Below, in pieces: positions 54,643 through 64,000 of a stretch of 64,000 bases of DNA. The notes below the pieces were generated by a model. It was not told where the DNA came from and made no database searches. It saw only the letters and a list, made by a program, of their open reading frames with translations. The DNA is from Ixodes scapularis (lineage: Eukaryota > Arthropoda > Arachnida > Ixodida > Ixodidae): the NCBI RefSeq assembly GCF_016920785.2, contig NW_024609857.1:6257189-6321188 (forward strand), given 5' to 3'. Numbering within the stretch: position 1 is the stretch's first letter; the number at the start of each line of letters is the position of its first letter. Both the position numbers and the translations under genes were made by a program.

Positions 54643-54870
54643 TCTTTTCCACAGTAGTGGTTTTAATGGGTAATTGCACAAAACGTTTGAGTCCAACTTC
54701 CCCATAAAAATGTTGGCGTAACTTGGTGCCATCTTGGTTCCGCGGTACCGCTAACCTGTTTCAAATATTCATTGTTAAATTCAATTATATTTATTTCGAA
54801 AACAAGCAGCGTTAGGGTCGCAATCACATGACCATCTGGGCTCTGGTTTTCTTTGGGACTCGTGTTTTCT
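53690..54870 (-). pseudogene. Penelope-like retroelement with RT and GIY-YIG domains
   Basis: Minus strand, in order: VFEINIIEFNNEYLKQVSGT (54820-54760), MAPSYANIFMG (54732-54700) and PLLWKRFI, then a long TA tract. After it come LDKWRGGSARLVHPL and TDINFLDV-type sequence, CLTYSTHYPNVNNVLGRHYN, and the nuclease signature NVVYLLVCKMQYVGQTE with RLRFNNHKAH (53880-53790). RT plus a GIY-YIG nuclease in one reading direction defines Penelope-like elements. Several frameshifts are present. The TA tract replaces the place where the catalytic Asp pair should be, so the copy is inactive. Confidence 0.85.
54547..54640. repeat. TA microsatellite inside the Penelope-like RT
   Basis: A pure (TA)n tract of about 94 bp. 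In the element's frame it reads as alternating Tyr and Ile. Confidence 0.93.
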
Positions 54871-55450
54871 AGTGACTTGTCATGGAACACTCATGTTGAT
54901 TATTTATCATCTGAAGCTTGTCACGTATTAAATTTTCTCATCCGTAACATTAGACAGGCACCATTCAAACTCAAAGAAATTTGTACACGCCCTATCTTAG
55001 GATATGCTTTTTCAGCATGGGATTGGCACACAAAGGTAACTATATATCACCTTGAGCTTATTCAGAAACGTGCAGCTTGTTCAACTGTTTCTGGCAAATA
55101 TGATTTTTTAAAGAGCTATTCTAAAATTCCTCGCAATTAGGGATGGCCATCACTGAAGGACAAAAGAAGATATCTACGGTGGTATTTTTATAACATATTT
55201 AGTAGTAGAACTGACCTTGACAAAGAAAACTATTTAGAAGAACCAACCTACGTGTCCCCAAGCACAAATCATCATTTAAAGGTGCGCGAATTCCAGTGCA
55301 GAATAGCATTTTCAAGTAGACTTTTTTTTTCCGCCAACCGTACACGATTGGGATAATTTACTAGCTGAAGTTGTCCTTACAGCTTTCTCTTTTTTTTTTT
55401 TACTACCTTTCAATAATTGTTGCTAGAATAATTATTGGCTTAGTCGCCTT
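54865..55450 (+). pseudogene. LINE ORF2 C-terminal remnant
   Basis: It reads GLVFSSDLSWNTHVDYLSSE, IRPILGYAFSAWD-like sequence and LELIQKRAAC. After a stop it continues LKDKRRYLRWYFYNIFSSRT and YVSPSTNHHLKVREFQCR. This is the C-terminal, post-RT part of a CR1/Jockey-type ORF2. It is interrupted at about 55138 and lacks the catalytic core. It is distinct from the intact LINE at 33-36 kb. Confidence 0.8.
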
Positions 55451-55646
55451 ATAATGCTCTTTTTTATTTTTTTCCTTTTTTTTTTGCGTTGAAAGTATGG
55501 TAAATGTCATTTCTAAGGGAATCCTCCGCATCACACAATTTTCAGTCTGTATCTTTGTATTTTCGTTCGTCTATTTTTTTTCATTGCCTTACTTTTTACA
55601 TTATTGCCCAGAATATGTACCTGAATAAATAAACAATTAAAGAAAT

Positions 55647-55649
<3 letters not shown>

Positions 55650-55680
<31 letters not shown>
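55650..55680. repeat. poly-T tract near brachyury exon 1
   Basis: About 30 T on the plus strand, just downstream (in gene sense) of the exon 1 donor. It is A-rich in the transcript sense. Confidence 0.85.
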
Positions 55681-55681
<1 letters not shown>

Positions 55682-55725
55682 GGACAGGGAGTTTTGGGCT
55701 GGCGTTGAGTGTACTGAAGACTGAC

Positions 55726-55982
55726 CTGCCGGACTTGGTGACGATCATCTCGTTGGTGACCTGACTAAACTTGTTCCACAGCGCCACGTCTTCGAGCACG
55801 ACGCTGGCGGAAGTGGACAGCTCCGACGCCTTGTCCCCGGCGGAGGGGACCTTGGAGACCGCGGCGGCCATGGCTTCGCGGGATCCAGGACCCACGTCGG
55901 CCTCGATCAGGGACAGGATGAGGTCTTCCTCTGAGGGGTCCATGTCAGGATGTGCCGATTGAAGCGAGTCTGAAATCACCAT
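55726..55982 (-). CDS. T: brachyury first visible coding exon
   Basis: It encodes an acidic N-terminus (MDPSEEDLILSLIEADVGPG), similar in position to the HLLSAVENEL region of other brachyury proteins. Then come VVLEDVALWNKFSQVTNEMI and VTKSGR, the first strand of the T-box. The donor GGCAG|GTCAGT splits an Arg codon restored by exon 2 (SGR-R-MFPV). Two starts are possible, at 55982 (MVISDS) and 55943 (MDPSEE). A good acceptor (GATTTCAG, exon from 55969) means an upstream exon could also join in phase 1. Full length would be 472 or 459 residues, near the family's usual size. It probably acts in the nucleus as a DNA-binding activator in posterior and hindgut development, by analogy. Confidence 0.9.
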
Positions 55983-57520
55983 CGATCAAAAAATGCAATT
56001 CAGTTCATGCTTCATCGAAACGCTTCCGCGGATCTTGGTTGGTCCGTTGTTATTTGTACTTTCCAGTGATCCTACAGTGGGCACTGTCGTTCAACTATGG
56101 AGCTTTCTTTTAGTCGGTTATTTTTGTAAGCGGAAAAGCCTGCGATTTATGACAGATCGCATGTCGGCCTAAATCAGACTCGCGCTATTTCGAACACACT
56201 AAAGACAACCTTGAAAACCCCTTTTTGTTAGACAATTAACCGGGGTTTCACGCAGGTCAAACCATTTGCCGCGCAGTTTGTCACAGATCTTTACGCACTC
56301 TTAGCATCTCTCCGCGGCTTTGCCCACGTATACCTTTTCGTTTTCAGGAAATTAGTATAAAGCTTACTGGCTGTGTTGCCAAGAGCCAAACAGCACCCGA
56401 CCATGTGAATTAAAAATGTCTCTCTCTCTCTCCCTCTTTTCTCCAGTTCAAACATTCAGAAACGCGAGAAAGTTTACAATACTGGTAGTTTTCTGGCGAA
56501 AATTAAACTTTTGGCCAAAGGCGCTGGTCGCGACGGCCCCTGGAAGTAGTTCATTCGATATCCGCGAGGCGGCAACTATATCGCTGAAAAGTGCAAATTG
56601 TATGGGTAGTATAGGGGATATGCCACAAGCAGGCCCGTAGCCAGAAAGGGGCGGCGGCTTTAGGACGGTATCGCGGAGGTCAAGCGAAAAAAGGCTCTAT
56701 TTTTTTCCTCCTTGCTTTTTACAAGCATGTTAATTCGAGCTATGTACGTATGTACGTGCACACGATGGCCCACCGGTTTACGTCCATAGTCTCCAGATTT
56801 GAGACAGATGTAGTTTTCACACGCAAATCCCGGCTGGGAGGTCTGTGGTGCAAGACGGTAAAAAGAAAGGTACTCGATCCCGCCGCCCCGTTCCACCAAG
56901 AAACATGCTAACAGGCTCGCCACGTGCAAGTCTTAGCATAACCTTTCAGGCCCACGTCCTGCGGTCGCTGAATACATCGACCAAACGGGTCGCTGCGTTA
57001 ACGACCAGCTCCGGAAGCTTCACAAAGAAGTAGAGGAAGCCGCACCCAACAATCAGCACTTACACAAAGACGAGAATGCCGCGGCTGCGCTGCCGACTCG
57101 CGATGATGCTGGTAAATCTTCGTGAACGCGTCGGGAGGGAAAATGGTGACGAGCCCGCAAATCATAGCCTCATCGTCTCCTTTGCTGAGAAAGACCTCGG
57201 GGCCCCGGCGGCTCGACTGATGTCATTTTATCCCTAAACATCCCCCCCGTCCCCATTCCTCTTTCTTCCAATGCTTGATAGTTGGAAGCTGTGGCCTCAA
57301 AAAGTGTACCCCCCCCCCCCCTCCCCCGAAACAAATTCCTGGCCCACAAGGATAAATGCGTGGGAAGCGAGGAAGCAGACTCAATCGGTACGTATACAGA
57401 TTGTTCAAGACGGATATTGCAAGAAAAACTATTTATTATAGTTCTAGTGGAAGTTGTTTGTTTGGGATCAGGACTGGAGTATCGAGGACTACACCGCTAG
57501 ATTAGTAGAGATAAACACAA
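55983..57520. other. 5' flank of brachyury
   Basis: It probably contains the brachyury promoter and possibly a non-coding first exon. A (CT)n tract lies near 56416-56432. GC-rich sequence at 56880-57220 shows no recognisable exon. Confidence 0.4.
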
Positions 57521-57544
57521 ACATGGGCTAATGGGCGTACCAAG

Positions 57545-57775
57545 CCGGGGGGGGGGGGGGGCAGAGGGGCGCTTGCCCCCCCCCCCCCCCCCCCCTAGTT
57601 CTCAGAGTGTGGGGGGCAAGGCATGTGTTTTGCCCCCTTGAAACAGCCGCCACTGGACAAGGCAAACACTGGCCGGCGGCGCCCAAGGGATACCAAGGGC
57701 ACCGGCCTTTGGGGGGGGGGGGGGGGGAGTTGGTTTGCGCCCCCCCCCCCCCCCCACTCAAAAACAAGTTGGTGC
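57545..57775. repeat. repeat with alternating long G and C tracts
   Basis: Runs of G (57547-57561, 57711-57727) alternate with runs of C (57576-57595, 57740-57755), forming two inverted G/C pairs around GGCAAGGC/GCCTTTGG-type sequence. It is probably a mobile or quadruplex-forming repeat; no duplications were found. Confidence 0.6.
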
Positions 57776-59930
57776 GCCACTGACCACAGACACAGTCATG
57801 CGGAGCGTGTGGAGAGGAGGATGAGACGGCTGAGCACTTGTACTCTGTTGCAAAGGACTTCACCTTCCAGTGGTTCAAGGCGTGACTGTTTCTTAAATTG
57901 GGAGGATGTAGACAACCAAGGGCTTATTTAACTGGTGGCATAAGTTGAGGGCAATCTTGTTTGCCCGATTTCGGGGAAATGTTTCATTCACAAAAATCGA
58001 TTTTTTTTTAATGAGACAGTAAAGTTAATACTTGGCCGTTATACAAGATTTAATGGGTTTAGCTATATTATTCATCATATAATGCACGGAGCTGGGCACT
58101 CTGAAGGAACGAGCCGGACCTATTTGCTGCGATGGAATTTGGGGATATGAGAAAAAGCAAACTTATTAAAGGTTGAAGTATACATCGCGACTTTTTTAGC
58201 GCAAACGAGTAATAGCCAGTCTCTTCTTTCTTTCTTTTTGTCTAATTAAATTGCTGTGATATAAGTTACTAGCGTCGCGGAAAGTCCTCATTCAGGGCAG
58301 TAACCCATCCGGTGAAGTATGGTGCACGTTAAGAAACTGTCTGAGCAAAATGGGAAAAAGAGAAAAGAAAAAGCGCCGATGTCGGGTTCGCGCTAACAGT
58401 GTCGCTCACTGTACCCCAAAAAGAAGTCTGCAGCACTGCTGGGCAATGGTGAGGGAGGTGATTTGATGGAGCCGGAAAGATTTGATTGCGGAGGCACAAA
58501 AATCACGGGGTAAAGTTTGTATAATAGAGTGGCAGCTAAGCCACCAGCTAAATGGAAGGGATATGCCCAAATTCATTCATCTCTATCCAGCGCGAACAGA
58601 GTCTGAGATGTTCAGACACGTGGATTCGCTGCGTTAACAGCAGGGACCGCAGCAGGGCCGCCGTGGTCCGGGTCTTGACTAATCGCCTATCAACATCAAG
58701 AATTGACAAGGCGTGCACCCGAGCTTTTCTTAAACCCTTATTGATCTCTCGCAAGTGACCGCGTAAAGGCCTGTGCAAACAGGACACTTCATAAAACGTG
58801 AGGAGACACGTGTAAAAGTTGAAGCATCCGGCAGTCCGGCAGTCCGATGTCTGTTTGCACACCACCGAGCCAACCGAGCCAACATCACGACTTTCCTCCT
58901 CGCTTCCTCCACTTTTCGATGAAGTCAATGCTCGTCAGACTCGACGTCCCACGTCACCTGCCAATGCTACCCATCTGTTCTGCCGAGCCCACGTGATGTC
59001 AGTAGCAAAGGCGGCGGACGGGCCTCCTTGTCACTGAGACTGCGTGTCGCTTAAAACATGGCACCAATATCTCTTATACAACGCCAGCTTAAAGTTCTCC
59101 TTTGTTTGATCAAAGAAGGATCAGCAGTCCTTTGAATTGATCGTCCTTTGAACTTTGATCAGTTCAAAATGGAATCGTTGTTCCTTCTTTGAACTGACCA
59201 ACGATTGGTGTGCCGGGTGCACTGTGGTGTAGGCAGGTAGGCTCAGACACTTCGTGCGTTGATTTACGACATCCATTTTCAACGGGTTTAATTAAACTAA
59301 ATTACGCCTATCGAAACAAAAAGTTAAAAGTGTAAGTTGAATTTTCTCTTAGTAAAATATTTTCGCAGTGTGTAAAGCGCTCTTACATGACTCTTCCGGA
59401 CATCTGACAACTACTGTTTTTTAGGCTATGCAGATTTGATTTATAAAAAACCGTGAATGGGGTGTGTGCAGGTGAGTTATACGGCCAGGGGGCAGATAAT
59501 ATAGGGGCTAATCGGTACTAAAAGTCGAACGATAAACTAAAATTCGTAAAATAACTTTTTCATTAGTAAAAATAAACTTGTGATTCCAAATAGGAACTTG
59601 CTGGGCGTCGTCGAAAACCACTAAATTCTTAATTTTTAGAAAACTTTGAGCTCGTGGGAAGCGCAGCGGGGCACTCAAGGTACCACTCGTGCAGCAATAT
59701 ATTTCTCGGAGTCCGCTCAGTAAATTCCCAAGACGGTTTTCTCAAAACTATCCCATTCCAAACCGCTCCAGACCACTGACATCTCATAAACACAAATGTT
59801 TCATACATAAAAAAATTTCTATATTCTATAATTACACATTATTCTGGCGCAAAAATTCCAGTGGCATGGAAGGTCCCTGCGATCAAGTGTCTTGGAGTCC
59901 AATGCCTACGCGCTGAAGCGTCGTCAAGGA
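57776..59930. other. intergenic, no gene recognised
   Basis: Mixed composition. A region at 59095-59205 has short imperfect inverted repeats around TTTGATCA/CTTTGAAC. No exon or RNA gene was recognised. Confidence 0.4.
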
Positions 59931-60056
59931 ACTCTCCCAAGATGAAGTGATAATGAAGCTTGGCAGAGCCGTATTCCTCCCATGAAAAACCGCAAGAGTC
60001 AGTGCCTCTTACAAATAAAATTGATTGATCGATTGATTGATTGATTGATTGAATGA
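59931..60056 (+). mobile_element. LINE 3' end with TTGA-repeat tail
   Basis: Non-coding sequence ends ACAAATAAAATTGATTGATC and then (GATT)n at about 60022-60052. The tail style is that of a LINE 3' end. The body is truncated. Confidence 0.5.
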
Positions 60057-60587
60057 ATTTACAGAAGCGTCAGATGGCATGTCGAACGAGACGTCTCGGT
60101 GGCGCCCCCTTCCAGTTCTTACCCGTGGTGACGTCACGAGCAAGATAACCAGTTGCAAACGAAAGGTTCGATAGTGTGTAAATAATGAACAGCAGAATTT
60201 CGTTGCAAGAATAAACAGAAAGCAACAAAAATAACAAAGATAGGACGAGACATCTTTCCACGGTAGCCACGAACATTCTATTTACAAAACTTGCTTGTCC
60301 TATCTTCGTCATTTTTGTTATGTTTTATTTATTCTGGAATCTTGGAGTCATAACGTTCTTAAATCAACACTGTCGAAATTGACTGTCTGACATTGGTCTT
60401 ATTTCTGACGATGAAACAGTGATTAATGTTAATAAAGACGTCCTATTGAAGGTTTGACCAATTATGAAAGACTGGCCACAGCGACGTTTCTGGAAGCCGT
60501 CTCGAAAGAAGGGTTTAGCGATGTGCGCAATACGCAAGGCGTATGTTTTGATTCTCTCAGCTTATTTTGTTCTGCCATTGAAAGGCG

Positions 60588-60687
60588 NNNNNNNNNNNNN
60601 NNNNNNNNNNNNNNNNNNNNNNNNNNNNNNNNNNNNNNNNNNNNNNNNNNNNNNNNNNNNNNNNNNNNNNNNNNNNNNNNNNNNNNN
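60588..60687. other. assembly gap (100 N)
   Basis: Exactly 100 N, the conventional size for a gap of unknown length. Sequence on the two sides should not be assumed contiguous. Confidence 0.99.
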
Positions 60688-60779
60688 GTTGGTTATAACT
60701 AAATAAGCTGTAATAATGGTGTATTATTCATATTTACTTTCAGTTTCAGTCAGGGAAAAGGAGTTTCGCGGGAACCAGA

Positions 60780-61580
60780 GCAAATAAATTAGCTGCGCTT
60801 AGAGTATCGACACTCTCTTCCCCGACAGTGTTGTGAACGCCGCCATTCTGGTGCTTGTGCAGAGCAGGCGCAACTGCCGATCGTCATGATTCAAAAGTGC
60901 GACATCCTCAGCATTAGATTCGGTGTTCGGAAGCTCATGTAATGTTGCTCTGCTTTGTCGCACACTGTTTAAAGTGGAGGACGGAAGAGCGTTTCTTGTG
61001 ATTTCAGATAAAGCTTCAAATAACTGGCAACCATGATTTTAAGCCACAATATGGCCAAGTGTCGCTACTCTGACGCGTAGCTTATTTAATGCATGCTCTT
61101 TTTCAAGAGGCTTGTAATACCTCGAGAGTTGGTCTACCCTTAATGGCAGACGAACCTTACGCTGTATAAATCACTAAAACGTCCAATTTAACTTTTGACT
61201 TGACGTAAGACCCGTGGATTCCACAAGTCACTACCTTTTGACACCTGCCTCTTCCTCATTGTTCCCACTTGTGCCAGTAAATTAGCTACGGTTCAGAGTA
61301 ACAACACTTGGCCATATTGTGGCTTAAAATCATGGTTGCCAGTTACCTGAAGCTTTATCTAAAATCACAGGAAACGCTTTTCCGTCCCCCACAAATGTTT
61401 TAACAACCCGCGACAGAGCATTGCAATGTTGCATCAGCTTCCTAGCACCGCATCTAATGCTGAGGAAGTCGTACTTTTGGATCATGACGATCGGCAGTTG
61501 CGTTTGCTCTCAACAAGACCCAAAATGGCGGCGCCCAAAACAATTTTGGGGAACGGAGTGCCGATACTTTAAAGCTTATT
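60780..61580. mobile_element. large inverted-repeat (foldback) element
   Basis: Arms of about 300 bp (roughly 60785-61088 and 61284-61580) share, inverted, GCAACTGCCGATCGTCATGA, AGATAAAGCTTCA, AACTGGCAACCATGATTTTA and GGCCAAGTGT. The spacer is about 61090-61283. Arms differ by substitutions and small indels. The left end lies close to the assembly gap, so it may be incomplete. Confidence 0.83.
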
Positions 61581-61599
61581 TAGTGACTCTAGGCATGAA

Positions 61600-63503
61600 G
61601 TGAACACGGGTGTATTATTTTCCTCTTCGTCTATTGTTTATTGATTTCAATCATATCGAATAATGAACACATTATATCACGCTACGCGTGTGTAATTATT
61701 TGTCTCGATTTATTACCCTGACCCAGTACTTAAACCCTTCATTTATCGATAGTAAATCTTCCAATATATTTTTTAAATGTGAAGGTAAAAAGACACGGAG
61801 ATTGATGATGATACAGACGCCAACGCCGCCCTCGGAAATTTTTTGAACACTAGAAATCAGCAGTTTGTCTGCCATCCGCCAGGTAGCGCAACGAAACACC
61901 CAAACCGTTTTTAATTGTTTTTAAAATTAGCTAAGCTCTACACCTATTAAGAAACCAACGCAAGATAATTGTGAAAATTTAATACATCGCAATATATATC
62001 TATTCCAAACAATAAATGTTGTTAGATGCCAATAAATCTGTTTGATGTCCAAAAAAGATATGCGTCAAAAACAGGTAAGTTTGAAGGGCTCCTGGAGCGT
62101 TATGACTTTGAAAATGAAAAAAAAGCCATCGTCCACCTCTTGGGCAACCATTGTAGCTCTAAATGTTATAAAAGATTTTATCATAGTTTAATTATTTCCT
62201 CAGCGGCATTTGAAGTACCATGACTCGAAGCACAAAAAAGTGCTACGTTTGATATAAAATATCTAAACAAAAAAATTTTACACAACATTAAATTTTTTTC
62301 TGCATATTACCAATTATAAGCACTACATCTGTAGCTAATTTCATTGCCCTAGCGCTTGTCATTAAAAACATATTTGTGCTGAAAAATGTCAATTTTAGGG
62401 CAATATTTGGAGGGATGAAAAAAACAAAGTAGTGCAAATGCCAAAAAAAGTGTATCGTTACATTCTGCTCCAACATCATCTTAACAAAACTGCTATGTTG
62501 GAACCGTGCTATCTTTAATGGATCGTTCATAAAACATGAACTAGCGAAGGAAGTGAGGGTCCGCGCCGTCATATTCGCAACGCTACAAACGCGCATGAAC
62601 AGTAAAAACCAACACATACATAATATCAAATGAAAGAGGATCGCATTGCCTTTCGAAAGACATCAATCCCACAAAACAGTATTTAAAAGGAGCTGAGTAA
62701 TGACCTGCCAAAAAGTACCTAAACTGCCACATTCAGTGGGACCGTGGCCTTAATGAGTTATTGTGACGTTCCCAAGGATTGTAATTTCTTGGATATCCAT
62801 AGTACGCAAATCATTTACAATTTTGATCCTTCATTCAAAACCTTTTTTTTCCACGGAACGACTCAGAAAGATGGCCATGCTGCGTAATATAAAAAAAAAA
62901 AAAGATACTGAGCTATAGAGAGTGCGACACAGCAATAGAAGGAACATGCCGATCCCCGGGTTTTTAGTTTTTATCTCGTATCTGAGAGACGTGCATTGGA
63001 AATAGTAGTGTGGCGGAAGTGCTCGTGCTGCCTTATCTATGCTAACGTCGAGCAGTGTACAATTCAAAAACATCCCCGTGCGCCTACTTTTCCGCAGAGC
63101 ACTCGGAGAGCCGGTCATTCATATCAAGCTGGAGGGAGCTTAGAATGCGGGGTCGAAGAAGAGTTTTCACCAAAGTCTGCGATATAACACTGTGCATGAC
63201 GTTTTCCTTGTGAACGTCGAATGTCAAGCTCAGTGTCTTATTATACGTTCAATCTTTAAGGTCGTAACGCTGCTTTTAACTTCGAAGTTCACCTGGCTAC
63301 CTGCGCTTATATCACAATAATAGGGTCTTTAAGTGCGGGGAAATAGACGTACGGATATTTTGGAGTGTGTTTAGCCGTCTTCCAGTTGTCCCTGCAAGTG
63401 TTGTGCGGTAATCAATCAATCTATGATTGGCACTGCTTTAGGGCCTGGTCTGTATCGCGACTTTGATCACCGTTCTATTCTCGATCGCGCCGGATTTTCC
63501 CAG
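61600..63503. other. flank or intron upstream of the hexokinase exon
   Basis: AT-rich with many short ORFs, none recognised. An upstream hexokinase exon may lie here or further left but I cannot identify it. Confidence 0.4.
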
Positions 63504-63666
63504 GTGGAGAACATCGTGCGTCCTCTGGTCCTCTCCGCGCACACCATCTGCAAAATCCGGGATGTGTTCCTGTCAGAAATCCAGCTGGGCCTCGAGAAGA
63601 ATCCCAAGCGGCAGTCGTCGCTGCAGATGGAAAACACCTACCTGCCGGAGCTGCCGGACGGAACAG
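63504..63666 (+). CDS. hexokinase, one N-terminal exon
   Basis: The acceptor is GATTTTCCCAG and the donor ACAG|GTAGGC; phase 0 in, phase 1 out. The 54 codons read VENIVRPLVLSAHTICKIRD, FLSEIQLGLEKNPKRQSSL and MENTYLPELPDGT. The pattern (a helix, then GL, then a hydrophobic M-x-TY-x-LPDGTE) is the N-terminal small-domain segment that precedes the phosphate-binding DLGGTNFR of hexokinases. The split last codon (G..) fits the Glu of PDGTE. Hexokinase phosphorylates glucose as the first step of glycolysis. The catalytic exons lie to the right of the window. The ATG at 63423 is in frame but lies in likely intron sequence. Confidence 0.85.
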
Positions 63667-64000
63667 GTAGGCGCGCTCGAAGCCTATACTTTTCACGTAA
63701 GGATATCTGTATGCCTCAAATTATGGTGCCTGCAACGCTCGCCCAATCAGCGTGTTTGGCTGCTTTTTTTTTTTTTTTTTTTTACCGTTTTTGCGTACAG
63801 CTACGGCGCAATAAACGCGTCTTTGAATGGTTGTGTTTAGTGTCCGATCCCGCCCATGTATCGAAAGTTGTCCCGAAGGGGAAACAAATGACGTCAGAGA
63901 AGCCGGCCTGTCATGTTGTTGGATGTCGCGATCCTGGCGGTTGGTGGTAGAGGTTCCGGCAAAAAGTACAAGCGAACGCTAGTGTCGCTGTCGCCGTGGC
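63667..64000 (+). other. hexokinase intron, continuing beyond the window
   Basis: Intron sequence after a GTAGGC donor. It includes a T run of about 19 at 63765-63783. No further exon is seen before the edge. Confidence 0.75.

Larger units (their letters stand above)
43767..55725 (-). other. T: brachyury intron 1 (12 kb)
   Basis: The donor is GGCAG|GTCAGT at 55725. The intron holds the following, each listed separately: a TTACACGGGCAC MITE (44661-44936), the second AGAAGACA MITE (47455-47655), a LINE 3' end (48180-48444), SINE pieces (48735-48865, 49492-49795, 51045-51112), dispersed repeat copy B (49110-49385), a possible THAP remnant, a perfect palindrome (51775-51832), TA microsatellites and Penelope and LINE remnants (52920-55450). 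44940-47450 shows no gene. Confidence 0.8.

Noticed and set aside
62026..62223. Short ORF at 62 kb as a transposase fragment
   Set aside because: No catalytic or DNA-binding motif is visible. It is AT-rich and unsupported.
63423..63503. ATG at 63423 as the hexokinase start
   Set aside because: The 27 residues before 63504 do not look like hexokinase, and a good acceptor (GATTTTCCCAG) lies right before the conserved part.

Overview
The window is a stretch of arthropod nuclear DNA, most probably from a hard tick. It has long introns, no operons, and a dense mix of tRNA-derived SINEs, CR1-like LINEs, Penelope-like elements, foldback elements and MITEs. One SINE family has a head and body that I recognise as resembling the tick 'Ruka' SINE. 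The species call is inference from memory, not a database result.

Protein-coding content is small and is spread over short exons. (1) A Prdm13-type gene lies on the minus strand. Four exons are visible (15324-15016, 11578-11335, 10005-9687, 6940-6712), encoding a divergent PR/SET-like region and four C2H2 zinc fingers. (2) A brachyury (T) gene lies on the minus strand. Five exons (55982-55726, 43766-43499, 42983-42855, 39562-39319, 28821-28301) join in phase to encode a full T-box, a poly-Gln tract and a typical brachyury C-terminus. (3) One hexokinase exon lies on the plus strand at the right edge (63504-63666); the rest of that gene is to the right. Both minus-strand genes encode developmental transcription factors, and every internal splice junction I propose has GT..AG ends and compatible phase.

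Layout: 1-3734 is a tandem array of a 170-bp satellite, open at the left edge. 3735-6711 is the 3' flank of Prdm13 and holds a SINE with clear target-site duplications. 6712-15324 is Prdm13; its introns contain several inverted-repeat elements, one of which is the apparent parent of the satellite. 12312-13346 is a 1-kb foldback element that split a SINE dimer. 15325-28300 is intergenic, with broken LINE and Harbinger-like sequence. 28301-55982 is brachyury. Its fourth intron carries a nearly intact LINE (about 31.9-36.1 kb) whose ORF1 contains a 2A-type peptide and whose ORF1 and ORF2 are in the same frame, separated by one TGA. Introns 1 and 3 carry further SINE, LINE, MITE and Penelope remnants. 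55983-63503 is intergenic, with a 100-N assembly gap (60588-60687) beside another foldback element.

The most interesting items are the 2A-bearing LINE with its in-frame ORF1/ORF2 stop, the origin of the satellite from half of a hairpin MITE, the SINE family with a T-run tail, and the E-box minisatellite.
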